A DNA stretch of 64,000 nucleotides from CAMDHY01 sp046156265 (GCF_046156265.1 NZ_JAWDIR010000011.1:682001-746000), one strand, 5' to 3'; positions 32,286 to 41,540 are shown, numbered from the stretch's first letter. The notes: generated from the letters alone by a model not told the origin. Made by a program: numbers and translations.

Positions 32286-33725
32286 ATGATCAACAAGGCG
32301 AGCCCGGTGAAGCCGGTGGCGGGGCAGGGCGGCGCGACGCGCCAGCCGGCGTGGAACCCCACCACGTGGCGCTCGCTGCCGATCCAGCAGGTGCCGGACT
32401 ACCAGGACCCGGCGGCGCTCGCCGCCGTCGAGGCGCGGCTTTCGAGCTATCCGCCGCTGGTGTTCGCCGGCGAGGCGCGCAAGCTGAAGGCGGAGCTCGC
32501 GAGCGTCGCCGCCGGTGAGGGCTTCCTGCTGCAGGGCGGCGACTGCGCCGAATCCTTCGCCGAGCATCACGCCGACAACATCCGCGACTTCTTCCGCGTC
32601 TTCCTGCAGATGGCGGTGGTGCTGACCTATGCGGCGGCGCAGCCGGTGGTGAAGGTCGGCCGCATCGCCGGCCAGTTCGCCAAGCCGCGCTCGTCGCCGA
32701 ACGAGAAGCAGGGCGATGTCGAGCTGCCCGCCTATCGCGGCGACATCGTCAACGACATCGCCTTCACGCCGGAGGGGCGCTACCCCGATCCGCAGCGCAT
32801 GGAGATGGCGTACCGGCAGTCGGCGGCGACGCTGAACCTTCTGCGCGCCTTCGCCCAGGGCGGCTACGCCAACCTCGACTACGTGCACCAGTGGATGCTC
32901 GGCTTCGTCAAGGACAGTCCGCAGAGCCACCGCTACCAGACGATCGCCGACCGCATCACCGAGTCGCTCGCCTTCATGCGCGCCTGCGGCGTCAGCTCGG
33001 ATTCGGTGGCGCAGCTGCGCTCGACCGACCTCTACACCAGCCACGAGGCGCTGCTGCTCGGCTACGAGCAGGCTCTGACCCGCGTCGATTCGACGAGCGG
33101 CGACTGGTACGCCACGTCGGGCCACATGCTGTGGGTGGGCGACCGCACCCGCCAGCCGGACCACGCTCACGTCGAGTTCTGCCGCGGCGTCAAGAACCCG
33201 CTCGGCCTGAAGTGCGGCCCGAGCCTCGAGCCGGACGGGCTGATCCGCCTGATCGACCTGCTCAATCCCGACAACGAGCCGGGCCGGCTGACGCTGATCG
33301 CCCGCTTCGGCGCCGACAAGGTGCTCGAGCACCTGCCGCGGCTGATCCGGGCGGTGGAGCGCGAGGGCCGGACGGTAGTTTGGTCGTGCGATCCGATGCA
33401 CGGCAACACGGTGTCGATGAACGGCTACAAGACGCGGCCGTTCGACCGCATCCTGCGCGAGGTCGAGGGCTTCTTCGCCGTCCACCGCGCCGAGGGCACC
33501 CACGCCGGCGGCGTGCACATCGAGATGACGGGCAAGAACGTCACCGAGTGCACCGGCGGCGCGCGGGCGATCACGGCGGAAGACCTGCAGGATCGCTATC
33601 ACTCGCATTGCGATCCGCGCCTCAACGCCGAGCAGGCGATCGAGCTCGCCTTCCTGATCGCCGAGAACCTCAAGAAGGAGCGCGAGGACCGGCGCCGCCA
33701 CGCGCCGGCCGTCGCGGTCGGCTGA
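32286..33725 (+). CDS. class II 3-deoxy-7-phosphoheptulonate (DAHP) synthase
   Basis: A 479-residue plant-type (class II) DAHP synthase, first enzyme of the shikimate pathway, joining phosphoenolpyruvate and erythrose 4-phosphate. Landmarks: SLPIQQVPDYQDPAALAAVE, the metal Cys in LLQGGDCAESFAEHHADNIR, FAKPRSSP, GHMLWVGDRTRQPDHAHVEF, VVWSCDPMHGNTVSMNGYKT and HIEMTGKNVTECTGGA. The ATG at 32286 has GAGGA nine bases upstream. It is the only aromatic-biosynthesis gene in the window. A membrane protein gene starts 13 bases after its stop. Confidence 0.96.
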   Translation: MINKASPVKPVAGQGGATRQPAWNPTTWRSLPIQQVPDYQDPAALAAVEARLSSYPPLVFAGEARKLKAELASVAAGEGFLLQGGDCAESFAEHHADNIRDFFRVFLQMAVVLTYAAAQPVVKVGRIAGQFAKPRSSPNEKQGDVELPAYRGDIVNDIAFTPEGRYPDPQRMEMAYRQSAATLNLLRAFAQGGYANLDYVHQWMLGFVKDSPQSHRYQTIADRITESLAFMRACGVSSDSVAQLRSTDLYTSHEALLLGYEQALTRVDSTSGDWYATSGHMLWVGDRTRQPDHAHVEFCRGVKNPLGLKCGPSLEPDGLIRLIDLLNPDNEPGRLTLIARFGADKVLEHLPRLIRAVEREGRTVVWSCDPMHGNTVSMNGYKTRPFDRILREVEGFFAVHRAEGTHAGGVHIEMTGKNVTECTGGARAITAEDLQDRYHSHCDPRLNAEQAIELAFLIAENLKKEREDRRRHAPAVAVG

Positions 33726-33738
33726 GGCCGACGGGGCG

Positions 33739-34062
33739 GTGACGACGATCGCCTGGTTCGTCGTCGCCGCCGTCGCCGAGATCGCCGGCTGCTTTGCGGC
33801 CTGGGCCGTGCTCAGGCTCGACCGGTCGCCCTGGTGGCTTATGCCCGGTGCGCTGGCGCTGGCACTGTTTGCCTTCGCGTTGACGCGTGTCGAGACCGAC
33901 TTCGCCGGCCGCGCCTATGCCGCCTATGGCGGCATCTACATCGCCGCGGCGCTGCTCTGGCTGTGGCTCGCCGAGGGGCGGATGCCGGACCGCTGGGACG
34001 TCACCGGAGCAGCACTCGCAGTGGCGGGAACGTTCGTCATTCTCTGGGGCCCGCGCGGCTGA
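33739..34062 (+). CDS. YnfA/UPF0060 family membrane protein
   Basis: A 107-residue protein with four membrane helices, matching the YnfA family: IAWFVVAAVAEIAGCFAAWA, the SPWWLMPGALALALFAFAL region, AYAAYGGIYIAAALLWLWLA and the last helix TGAALAVAGTFVILWGP. The family belongs to the drug/metabolite transporter superfamily by fold; transport activity is reported for some members only. The GTG start lies 13 bases after DAHP synthase, suggesting cotranscription. Confidence 0.88.
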   Translation: MTTIAWFVVAAVAEIAGCFAAWAVLRLDRSPWWLMPGALALALFAFALTRVETDFAGRAYAAYGGIYIAAALLWLWLAEGRMPDRWDVTGAALAVAGTFVILWGPRG

Positions 34063-34175
34063 CCGGCGCAGCCGGGCCGTTCGGCACCGGCGGACGGATT
34101 GTTCAGCCAGGGCGACCTCGCAGCGCCGGGCGCGCGCGATTATCTCTGTGCCAGTATCCAATCCGGAGTCTGGCC

Positions 34176-35000
34176 ATGCTGCCGACGCTCTTCCTCTCCC
34201 ACGGCTCGCCGATGATCGCCCTGCAGGATTCGCCGGCGCGGCGGTTCCTGCTCGACCTCGGCCGGAGCCTGCCGCGTCCGAAGGCGATCGTCGTGGCCTC
34301 GGCACACTTCGAGACGCCGATGCCGGTGGTCGTCACCGACCCGGCGCCGGAGATGATCTACGACTTCGGCAACTTCGACCCGCGGCTGTTCGAGATCGTA
34401 TACCCGGCGCCGGGCGAGCCCAGCCTCGCGATGACGGTGGCTGAGCGCCTGCAGGCGGCGGGGCTCGGTCCGCGGGTTGCGCCGAAGCGCGGATACGACC
34501 ACGGCACCTGGATCCCGCTCGCGCTGATGTATCCGGACGCCGACATCCCGGTCGTGCAGGTGTCGATTCAGCCTAACGCCGATCCCGCCCATCACCTCGC
34601 CGTCGGGCGAGCGCTGGCGGGTCTCGCCGCCGAGGACGTGCTGGTGATCGGCTCAGGATCGCTGACCCACAATCTCGGCGAGGTCTTCGACCGGCGCCGC
34701 GGCGGCTTCCGCCCGCTCGAGGGGCCGATCGATGCCTGGGCCACGAGTTTCGCCGACTGGTTCGCGGACAGGATCGCCGCGAACGACGTGGCGGCGCTGA
34801 CGGACTACCGGCGGCAGGCGCCGGAGGCGGTCCGCAACCATCCCCACGACGACCACCTGCTGCCCCTCTACGTCGCCCTCGGCGCGGCGGGGGAGGGGGC
34901 GCGGCCTGAGCGCATCCACACCTCCGGACAGCACGGTTCGCTGATGATGGACGCCTACGCCTGGTGGCCGAAGGCGGAGACGCGCGCGGCGGCGGCGTGA
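34176..35000 (+). CDS. DODA-type extradiol ring-cleavage dioxygenase (YgiD-like)
   Basis: A 274-residue LigB-fold protein of the 4,5-DOPA dioxygenase group. The metal-site pattern is visible as LFLSHGSPM near the start, the ASAHFETP segment, GYDHGTWIPLALMYP and the late HTSGQHGSLMMDAYAW. Enzymes of this group open catechol rings between the extradiol positions; the bacterial YgiD substrates are uncertain. The ATG at 34176 has CCGGAG eight bases upstream. It stands alone, followed by a large inverted repeat. Confidence 0.88.
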   Translation: MLPTLFLSHGSPMIALQDSPARRFLLDLGRSLPRPKAIVVASAHFETPMPVVVTDPAPEMIYDFGNFDPRLFEIVYPAPGEPSLAMTVAERLQAAGLGPRVAPKRGYDHGTWIPLALMYPDADIPVVQVSIQPNADPAHHLAVGRALAGLAAEDVLVIGSGSLTHNLGEVFDRRRGGFRPLEGPIDAWATSFADWFADRIAANDVAALTDYRRQAPEAVRNHPHDDHLLPLYVALGAAGEGARPERIHTSGQHGSLMMDAYAWWPKAETRAAAA

Positions 35001-35044
35001 GGGCTGCAGACTTTGGACGCGGAAGCTGGATCTGGCTCGACATC

Positions 35045-35203
35045 CGTCCCTCCCCTGCCAGGGGGAGGGACAGGCGACCGCAGGTCGCCAGGGTGGGGCC
35101 CGTCATTCCGGAGTGCGACGCCAATCGAGGTCGAGCCCGTGATCTCACAGGCCCCACCCTGACCGCTGCGCGGTCTGTCCCTCCCCCTGGCAGGGGAGGG
35201 ACG
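35045..35203. repeat. inverted-repeat element with inner hairpins
   Basis: Two arms of about 55 bases (35045-35100 and 35150-35203) are reverse complements in their outer and inner ends (CGTCCCTCCCCTGCCAGGGG and CAGGGTGGGGCC) around a 49-base unique centre. Each arm also folds on itself twice: CCCTCCCC/GGGGGAGGG and a short variable hairpin, GGCGACC/GGTCGCC on the left and GACCGC/GCGGTC in the complement of the right. The variable hairpins differ in sequence but both pair. The element fills most of the gap before nadE. Confidence 0.78.
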
Positions 35204-35245
35204 TGTCCCGTTGCCGCCGCCGCGCCGCCGCGCTAGACGGAACGC

Positions 35246-36913
35246 ATGCCCACTCCCGATACGCTCCGCCTCGCGCTCGCCCAGTTGAACCCGACCGTCG
35301 GCGACGTCGCCGGCAACCTCGCGCTCGCGCGGTCGGCGCGAGCGGAGGCTGCCGCCGCGGGGGCGGACGTGATCGTCTTCACCGAGCTCTTTCTCGCCGG
35401 CTATCCGCCGGAGGACCTCGTGCTGCGCCCGTCCTTCCAGGACGCCTGCCGGCGGGCGACCGAGGACCTCGCGGCCGACACGGCGGACGGCGGGCCGGCG
35501 GTGATCGTCGGCACGCCCTGGGCGGAGGGCGGAGAAGTCTACAACGCCGTAGCAGTGCTCGACGGCGGCCGTGTCGAGGCGGTGCGCTTCAAGGTGGACC
35601 TGCCGAATTACGGCGTCTTCGACGAGAAGCGGGTCTTCGCAGCCGGTCCGCTGCCCGGACCAGTCATGGTTCGCGGCGTGCGGCTCGGGGTGCCGGTGTG
35701 CGAGGACATCTGGAGCCCGGACGTCGTCGAGTGCCTGAGCGAGACCGGGGCGGAGATCCTCGTCGTCCCCAACGGCTCGCCCTACCGGCGCACCGTCTAT
35801 GACGAGCGGGCGAACGTGGCGGCGGCCCGCATCGCCGAGAGCGGCCTGCCGCTCGTCTACGTCAATCAGGTCGGCGGCCAGGACGAGCTCGTCTTCGACG
35901 GCGCGTCCTATGTGCTGAACGCCGATCACGCGCTGGCGGTCGCCTTGCCGGCGTTCGAGACGGCGGTGGTGCTGACCGAGTGGCTTCGGACTGCCGACGG
36001 CTGGCGTTGCGCCGACGGGCCGAAGGCGGTGCGCGACGACGGCGAGCGCGCCGACTACCGCGCCTGCATGCTGGGGCTGCGCGACTATGTCAACAAGAAC
36101 GGCTTTCCGGGCGTGGTCCTCGGCCTGTCGGGCGGCATCGACTCGGCAATCTGCGCGGCGCTCGCGGTCGACGCCCTCGGGCCGGAGCGGGTGCAGTGCG
36201 TGATGCTGCCCTACCGCTTCACCTCCTGCGACAGCCTCGACGATGCCGCGGCGTGCGCCGACGCCTTGGGCGTGCGCTACGACAGCGTCCCGATCGGGGC
36301 GGTGGTCGAGGCGTTCGAGGCGGCGCTCGCGCCGCTGTTCGCCGGAATGGCGCGCGGGGTGGCCGAGGAGAACCTGCAGTCGCGGGCGCGCGGCACGCTG
36401 TTGATGGCGATCTCCAACAAGCTCGGTCCGATGGTGGTGACCACCGGCAACAAGTCGGAGATGTCGGTCGGCTACGCCACCCTCTACGGCGACATGAACG
36501 GCGGCTTCAATCCGATCAAGGACCTCTACAAGACCGAGGTCTACCGTCTCTCGGCACTGCGCAATGCCTGGAAACCGGCCGACGCGATGGGGCCGGGCGG
36601 CGTCGTCATCCCCGAGCGCATCCTGACGAAGGCACCGACGGCGGAGTTGCGCGAGAACCAGACCGACCAGGATTCTCTGCCACCCTACGACGTCCTCGAT
36701 GCGGTGCTGGAGCGGCTGGTGGAGCGCGAGCGCAGCGTCGCTGAGATCGTCGCGGAAGGCTTCGACGAGGCGACGGTGCGGCGCGTCGAGCGGCTGCTGA
36801 CGCTCGCGGAATACAAGCGCCGGCAGGCCGCCCCGGGCGTCAAGGTGACGAAGCGCAACTTCGGCCGCGACCGCCGCTATCCGATCACCAACCGCTTCCG
36901 CGATCCCGCCTAG
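35246..36913 (+). CDS. nadE: glutamine-dependent NAD+ synthetase
   Basis: A 555-residue two-domain enzyme. The N-terminal nitrilase-fold glutaminase (1-250) has the catalytic Glu in VFTELFLAGYPPEDL, Lys in VRFKVDLPNYGVFDEKR and Cys in GVPVCEDIWSPD. The C-terminal synthetase (about 270-555) has the ATP loop LGLSGGIDSAICAALAVDAL and NKSEMSVGYATLYGDMNGGF. It amidates nicotinate adenine dinucleotide to NAD+, using ammonia from glutamine. The ATG at 35246 follows the inverted-repeat element by about 40 bases. Nothing unusual in length. Confidence 0.96.
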   Translation: MPTPDTLRLALAQLNPTVGDVAGNLALARSARAEAAAAGADVIVFTELFLAGYPPEDLVLRPSFQDACRRATEDLAADTADGGPAVIVGTPWAEGGEVYNAVAVLDGGRVEAVRFKVDLPNYGVFDEKRVFAAGPLPGPVMVRGVRLGVPVCEDIWSPDVVECLSETGAEILVVPNGSPYRRTVYDERANVAAARIAESGLPLVYVNQVGGQDELVFDGASYVLNADHALAVALPAFETAVVLTEWLRTADGWRCADGPKAVRDDGERADYRACMLGLRDYVNKNGFPGVVLGLSGGIDSAICAALAVDALGPERVQCVMLPYRFTSCDSLDDAAACADALGVRYDSVPIGAVVEAFEAALAPLFAGMARGVAEENLQSRARGTLLMAISNKLGPMVVTTGNKSEMSVGYATLYGDMNGGFNPIKDLYKTEVYRLSALRNAWKPADAMGPGGVVIPERILTKAPTAELRENQTDQDSLPPYDVLDAVLERLVERERSVAEIVAEGFDEATVRRVERLLTLAEYKRRQAAPGVKVTKRNFGRDRRYPITNRFRDPA

Positions 36914-36946
36914 CAGCCGCGCGGCGCGAGCCGCGGGTGCGGAAAA

Positions 36947-38353
36947 TCACGGGCTCTGGAGAAACTCCGGCCCGATGGTGCGGACGCGCAGAGGCTCCGG
37001 CGTGCTCGCCGGGATCGGCGCGCCGCGGGGCGCGGTCGCCGTCGACGCCGCCGGTGTGAAGAGTACCTCGGCGGCAGCATCGTCGGAGTGGACTGCAGTC
37101 GCCGCGATCGGGTCAGCGGTGGGCTGTGCCTCGGAAAGGACGGCGGCCGGCGACGGCGATGCGGTCGTGGTGATCTTGATCAGCGCGGCCGGCCCGGCTG
37201 CGCTCGCGTCGATGGCAGCCGGCAGGTCCGATGCGTCGCCCTCGATGATCGCCGGCTCGGCCACGACCGCCGTGATCTCGCTGCCGACGCCGCCGGCGAT
37301 CGTGAGGCCGTCGATGGCGGCGGCGGCGTCGGAGGTGATCGCCGGCGAGTAGGCGGCGCGCGAGCCCTCGACGTCGATCAGTTCCTGACCGTCGGCCGTG
37401 ACGATCATCTTCGCCTCGAAGGTGCAGGAGCACGACGGATTGTAGGTCTTGCGGTAGACGAAGGCGGTCTCGAGCTCCTTGTAGGAGCGGCCGTCGGCGA
37501 CCCGGTACATGTTCTCCGACTCCGAGCCGGAGGAGTGGGCGTAGAGCGCCGCCTGCGGGCACAGCGACTGGCAGACGGCGTCGTCGCGGGCGAAGTTGCC
37601 ACGCGTCGTCACCGTGCTGATCGGGAAATAGTAGCCATCGCACGAGCGCACGCAGAGGGTCCGGTAGGACCCGCCGCCGAAGAAATGGCGGGCGTAGGTG
37701 ACCTTCCCGTCGGTCTCGGTCGCCGGCCGCTCGCCAGTGCGCCCGGTCGTCGCTGCTCCCGGCTGCAGACGGACGGTCGTCGCCTCGGTGCCGGCGGCCG
37801 CCAGGCCGCGCGGATCCGCCGCCCGGCCGCCGCCGAACAGCAGCGACAACAGCCCGCCGCCCTCGGTGCGCTTCGTCGAGACGATGCGGTTGTTCTGCAC
37901 GACGTAGTCGGGCCGCCCGCCGCTGCGCTCGGGTGCGGCCTGGGCGGGTGCCGGCGCTGCCGGCCGGGCCTGCTGCTGCCGGGCCGGAGCGGCCTGACCG
38001 CACTTCTGCTTGGCCATCTGCGCCTGAATGCGCTTGCGGCGATTCTGGTCACCGGCGCCGCCGCGCGCTTCGATGGCGGCGATCTGGCCGGAAACAGTTC
38101 GGATGGTGGAGTCGATGCCGGCACAGGCCCGCGGCCGGCCCATGCTGTTGGAGCCCTGGCAGCCGTTGGCCTTCGATTGGCGCTGCAGTGTGGCGAGACG
38201 CTTGCGCGCCGCTGCGAGGTTGCCGCCGCCGCCGCCGGACACCGCATTGAGCTGCGACTGCAGGTCGGCGCAGCTTTGCGCGCGTACCGGACCCGCGGTC
38301 AGCAGGAAGCCGGCGACCGTCGCCGCGACCAGAACGCTACCCGTCTTCCACAT
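36947..38353 (-). CDS. DUF2865 exported protein
   Basis: A 468-residue exported protein. A signal peptide (MWKTGSVLVAATVAGFLLTA...VRAQS) is followed by a helical region typical of DUF2865 (SCADLQSQLNAVSGGGGGNL, then AAARKRLATLQRQS and ACAGIDSTIRTVSGQIAAIE). A conserved Cys-rich centre follows at about residues 240-330 (SYRTLCVRSCDGYYFPISTV, FARDDAVCQSLCPQAALYAH, SESENMYRVADGRSY). The last 130 residues are Ala/Thr/Pro-rich and probably disordered. The family is restricted largely to Hyphomicrobiales and its function is unknown. I start at the ATG opening the signal peptide; GAGGG lies upstream. Confidence 0.85.
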   Translation of the reverse strand: MWKTGSVLVAATVAGFLLTAGPVRAQSCADLQSQLNAVSGGGGGNLAAARKRLATLQRQSKANGCQGSNSMGRPRACAGIDSTIRTVSGQIAAIEARGGAGDQNRRKRIQAQMAKQKCGQAAPARQQQARPAAPAPAQAAPERSGGRPDYVVQNNRIVSTKRTEGGGLLSLLFGGGRAADPRGLAAAGTEATTVRLQPGAATTGRTGERPATETDGKVTYARHFFGGGSYRTLCVRSCDGYYFPISTVTTRGNFARDDAVCQSLCPQAALYAHSSGSESENMYRVADGRSYKELETAFVYRKTYNPSCSCTFEAKMIVTADGQELIDVEGSRAAYSPAITSDAAAAIDGLTIAGGVGSEITAVVAEPAIIEGDASDLPAAIDASAAGPAALIKITTTASPSPAAVLSEAQPTADPIAATAVHSDDAAAEVLFTPAASTATAPRGAPIPASTPEPLRVRTIGPEFLQSP

Positions 38354-38685
38354 CGTCGAGGCCCTCTGGTCCTCGCCCCCGGTCGCAACATCAGGCGAAC
38401 GCCGGGTCCGGCGCGGACGCTTCCTGCCGCCAGCAAGGCGGCATCCCTGATCCGTCGACACTCAAAGGCCTATTACGTCGCCCCGGTCGGATCAAGCCGC
38501 TTCCGCTCCCCTATCACCCCACCGTGACGCGTGCGTGAGACGTGGTTAAGCCACTTTCGATCGGCAAGAACCGTGACCGTGGTCGCGGCGTCCGCACCGT
38601 CCGGGGTGCGCTGCCGCGGTCACTGGCCGGGGCGGCCCGGCCGTCGTAGTGGTGGCGCAACGGCCGGCAGGCGCACGGGGACCCG
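38354..38685. other. divergent region between DUF2865 gene and ccdA
   Basis: 332 bases without a gene. They should contain two divergent promoters, but I find no clear consensus pair. The stretch around 38460-38530 is less GC-rich than the rest and is the best place for them. No RNA gene or large repeat is visible. Confidence 0.5.
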
Positions 38686-39423
38686 ATGGACTTCAACGTT
38701 ACGCTCGGCGGCGTTCTTCTCGCCGGCCTCCTGTCGTTCGCCTCGCCCTGCGTGCTGCCGCTGGTGCCGCCCTACCTCTGCTATGTCGCCGGGACATCCC
38801 TCGACTCCCTGACGGCCGGGGAGGGCGACCGGACGGCGGTGCGACGGACGCTGGCGGCGGCCGCGGCCTTCGTGCTCGGCTTCTCGACCGTATTCGTCAC
38901 CCTCGGCCTCACCGCCTCGCTGCTCGGCCGCATGCTCGCGGCCCACCTGCCGACGCTGTCGATCGTCGCCGGCGTCGTCATCATCGTCATGGGGCTGCAC
39001 TTCCTCGGCGTCTTTCGCATCGGCCTGATCAGCCGCGAGGCGCGCGTGACTGTCCAGCACAAGCCGCCGGGCCTGCTCGGTGCCTACGTGCTCGGGCTCG
39101 CTTTCGCCTTCGGTTGGACGCCGTGCATCGGTCCGGTCCTCGCCGCGGTGCTGGCGGTGGCGGGCAGTTCCGACAGCGTCGGCACCGGCGGGCTGCTGCT
39201 CGCCGTCTACGCCCTCGGGCTCGGGGTGCCATTCCTCGTCGCCGCTGCGGCGTCGGGGCCGTTCATCCGCTTCATGAACCGCTTCAAGCGCCACCTCGGC
39301 ACGGTCGAGAAGACGATGGGTGGCCTGCTGGTCGTCACCGGCGTGCTGTTCCTGACCGGACAGATGACGGCGCTGTCGTTCTGGCTGCTGGAGACCTTCC
39401 CCGCCCTCGGTTTGATCGGTTGA
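38686..39423 (+). CDS. ccdA: CcdA-type cytochrome c biogenesis/thiol transport protein
   Basis: A 245-residue protein with six membrane helices of the CcdA/DsbD-beta family. The redox Cys residues sit in LLSFASPCVLPLVPPYLCYV and AFGWTPCIGPVLAAVLAVAG. It passes reducing power from cytoplasmic thioredoxin across the membrane, chiefly to keep apocytochrome c heme sites reduced. A c-type cytochrome gene follows directly downstream, which fits the role. GGGGA lies just before the ATG. Confidence 0.9.
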   Translation: MDFNVTLGGVLLAGLLSFASPCVLPLVPPYLCYVAGTSLDSLTAGEGDRTAVRRTLAAAAAFVLGFSTVFVTLGLTASLLGRMLAAHLPTLSIVAGVVIIVMGLHFLGVFRIGLISREARVTVQHKPPGLLGAYVLGLAFAFGWTPCIGPVLAAVLAVAGSSDSVGTGGLLLAVYALGLGVPFLVAAAASGPFIRFMNRFKRHLGTVEKTMGGLLVVTGVLFLTGQMTALSFWLLETFPALGLIG

Positions 39424-39557
39424 GAGGCGCGGCGGTTCGCCACTTGCGCGCCGACGGCATTGCCGACACCTTTCGCTCCCCTAGAACAGCTCCAGGCGGA
39501 CAAGCGTGGGGCGGGGGCCGGCGCGTCCGGAGCCGAGACATGGAGAGGAGACGGTCG

Positions 39558-39962
39558 ATGCGGATAAGGATCGGAGCGGCACTCGGTGCCGCGATTGCGA
39601 TGGTGGCGGCATCTTCGGCCTGGGCGGACGGCGATCCGGCCAAGGGTGAGACCGTCTTCAAGAAGTGTGCTGCCTGCCACGCCGTGGGCCCGGACGCGAA
39701 GGCGAAGGTCGGCCCGCCGCTGAACGGCGTCGTCGGTGGGCCCTGGGGCCACGTCGAGGGCTATGCCTTCTCCAAGCCGCTTCTCGCCGGCAAGGCCGAG
39801 GGCAAGATGTGGGATGTCGCGACGCTCGACGCCTATCTCGAGGCGCCGAAGAAGATCATCCCGGGTGGCAAGATGGCGTTCGCCGGCCTCCGCAAGCCGG
39901 AAGAGCGCGCCGACGTGATCGCCTATCTCTCGCAGTTCAACGCTGCCGGCGAGAAGCAGTAG
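39558..39962 (+). CDS. periplasmic class I cytochrome c
   Basis: A 134-residue exported monoheme cytochrome c. A signal peptide (MRIRIGAALGAAIAMVAASS...AWAD) is followed by the heme site KKCAACHAVG. The distal Met is probably in KMAFAGLRKPEERADVIAYL near the C-terminus. Spacing and the GPPLNGVVGGPWGHVEGYAF stretch match the cytochrome c2/c550 group of alphaproteobacteria. GGAGAGGAG lies nine bases before the ATG at 39558. It likely carries electrons between the bc1 complex and an oxidase, and depends on CcdA, encoded just upstream. Confidence 0.92.
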   Translation: MRIRIGAALGAAIAMVAASSAWADGDPAKGETVFKKCAACHAVGPDAKAKVGPPLNGVVGGPWGHVEGYAFSKPLLAGKAEGKMWDVATLDAYLEAPKKIIPGGKMAFAGLRKPEERADVIAYLSQFNAAGEKQ

Positions 39963-40126
39963 GACGGTCCGGAAGGGCGGCGTCGCCCACGGGCGGCGCC
40001 GCCCTCGGGGAAGGCCGGATCAGCCTGCACAGGGGGCAACGCCCTTTCGGCGGGCGCCGGTTGACGGCGGGAGAACGCGGTTTCCGCGGGCCCGTACGGC
40101 GGGCCAGGAGCCAGAGGAGAGCGGGC

Positions 40127-41056
40127 TTGCGAAGGTGCGTCGTGACGGCGATCGCGGCGCTCGTCTTCGCAACCGGATCGGGCGTCGCGCACGGAGCGTC
40201 GACGCTCGCCACGACCAGCGGCGCGGCGAGCGCTAACCCCACGACCCACGGCTCAGAGCGGGCGCTGCCCGGGCCGCTGTTTACCCCCATCAACATCATC
40301 GACGGCAGCGACGACCGTGGTTCCTTGCTGGAACTCGGGCCGGGCCTTGGGCTGTCGTCCGCCGAGATCGCCCGCATCCGCCGCGTCTCCGGCTTCGTCG
40401 GCTGCCTGTCCAACCCGCCGTCGATGGTGTCGGGAATGCTCTTCCTCACCGACCGCCAGGTGGTGACGGTGGCGCACGTCCTGTTCGAGCCCAATGGCCG
40501 CCCACGCTCGAAGTGCTTCTTCCGTACCCAGGACCCGGAGCCCTTCTACACGGATCTCGACCTGTCCTCCGGGGCGGTGCGATTAGGGGCGAAGCTCCCG
40601 AAGGCGGGATCGGCCGAGGACTTCGTGGTGGTCCGCCTGATGGAGCCCGTGCCGCGGGCGGTGCCGTTTCCGGTCGCTGTGTCGCCGGCCCGTGCCGGCG
40701 AGGCGCTGATCGTCGTCACCGCCCACCCGGCCGGCATGGCGCGCGAGGTCGACAAGGGGATCCCGGTCGTCCAGGGCTGCACGGTGCGGCGCGTGGTGCC
40801 GTCCGCTTCGCCGTCGGCGCCGTCGCAGTTGCGCACCGACTGCGACGCTACCGGATCCTCCTCGGGCGGAATGAACATGACGCGCATCGGCGGCCAGCTG
40901 ATGCTGCGGGCCATCACGGTGGCGACCGGCCCGTGGCGCAACAAGCGGCTCGAAGGGGCGCCGTTCAACGAGAAGACGGGCAGCCAGACGGTCGCGATCG
41001 CCCTCGACGGCCCCGTCCTGACGGCGGCGCGCGCGCTCGCCGCGTCCGCGCCGTAA
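40127..41056 (+). CDS. secreted trypsin-like serine protease with TTG start
   Basis: A 309-residue exported protein of the chymotrypsin fold. The triad is visible as His in RQVVTVAHVLFEPNG, Asp in GSAEDFVVVRLMEP and Ser in DATGSSSGGMNMTRI. A Cys pair around VGCLSNPP and SKCFFRTQ and another at GCTVRRVV and RTDCDATG suggest disulphides. The start is set at a TTG (40127) because AGAGGAGAG is ideally spaced before it and the first residues LRRCVVTAIAALVFATGSGV then make a proper signal peptide; a GTG 15 bases later would remove the charged start. The His loop (VAHV) lacks the usual TAAHC Cys. Substrate unknown. Confidence 0.82.
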   Translation: MRRCVVTAIAALVFATGSGVAHGASTLATTSGAASANPTTHGSERALPGPLFTPINIIDGSDDRGSLLELGPGLGLSSAEIARIRRVSGFVGCLSNPPSMVSGMLFLTDRQVVTVAHVLFEPNGRPRSKCFFRTQDPEPFYTDLDLSSGAVRLGAKLPKAGSAEDFVVVRLMEPVPRAVPFPVAVSPARAGEALIVVTAHPAGMAREVDKGIPVVQGCTVRRVVPSASPSAPSQLRTDCDATGSSSGGMNMTRIGGQLMLRAITVATGPWRNKRLEGAPFNEKTGSQTVAIALDGPVLTAARALAASAP

Positions 41057-41083
41057 AGGGCGGCGCGCGGCCCGATCGTCGGC

Positions 41084-41111
41084 TTGCAATGCGAGGGGCG
41101 GTGGCTATAGT
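41084..41111 (+). promoter_or_regulatory. promoter of the yajC-secDF operon
   Basis: TTGCAA (41084-41089) and TATAGT (41106-41111) are separated by 16 bases and lie about 90 bases upstream of the yajC ATG. Both are close to the sigma-70 consensus as used in alphaproteobacteria, and the GGCTATAGT context is typical. This is the clearest promoter I found in the window. Confidence 0.6.
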
Positions 41112-41201
41112 CCGCGCCGCTTCCAAGGCCTGCGCGCCGGGGAAAACAGACACACTGGATCTGGCCGCCGGCGGCCAAGACCCGAGGAACGAGGACGCCC
41201 G

Positions 41202-41540
41202 ATGTTCGTAACCGAAGCCTTCGCGCAGGCGCCCGGCGGAATGGGCGGTGGCACCGACATTCTGATGTCGCTGCTGCCGTTCGTCGCGATCTTTGCGATC
41301 ATGTACTTCCTGATCCTGCGGCCGCAGCGCCAGCGCATGAAGCAGCACCAGGAGCTGGTGAAGAACATCCGCCGCGGCGACACCGTCGTGACCTCGGGCG
41401 GCCTGATCGGCAAGGTGGCCAAGGTCGTCGACGACACCGAACTGCAGCTCGAGGTCGCCGAGGGCGTGCGCGTGCGCGTCATCCGCTCGACCATCACCGA
41501 GGTGCGCGCCAAGGGCGAACCGGTCAACGACAACGCCTGA
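41202..41540 (+). CDS. yajC: preprotein translocase subunit YajC
   Basis: A 112-residue protein with one membrane helix (about 21-42, SLLPFVAIFAIMYFLILRPQ) and a basic-acidic cytoplasmic domain containing VKNIRRGDTVVTSGGLIGKV, the YajC signature. It forms a subcomplex with SecD and SecF, whose genes follow on the same strand. A good promoter and GAGGA precede it. Confidence 0.96.
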   Translation: MFVTEAFAQAPGGMGGGTDILMSLLPFVAIFAIMYFLILRPQRQRMKQHQELVKNIRRGDTVVTSGGLIGKVAKVVDDTELQLEVAEGVRVRVIRSTITEVRAKGEPVNDNA

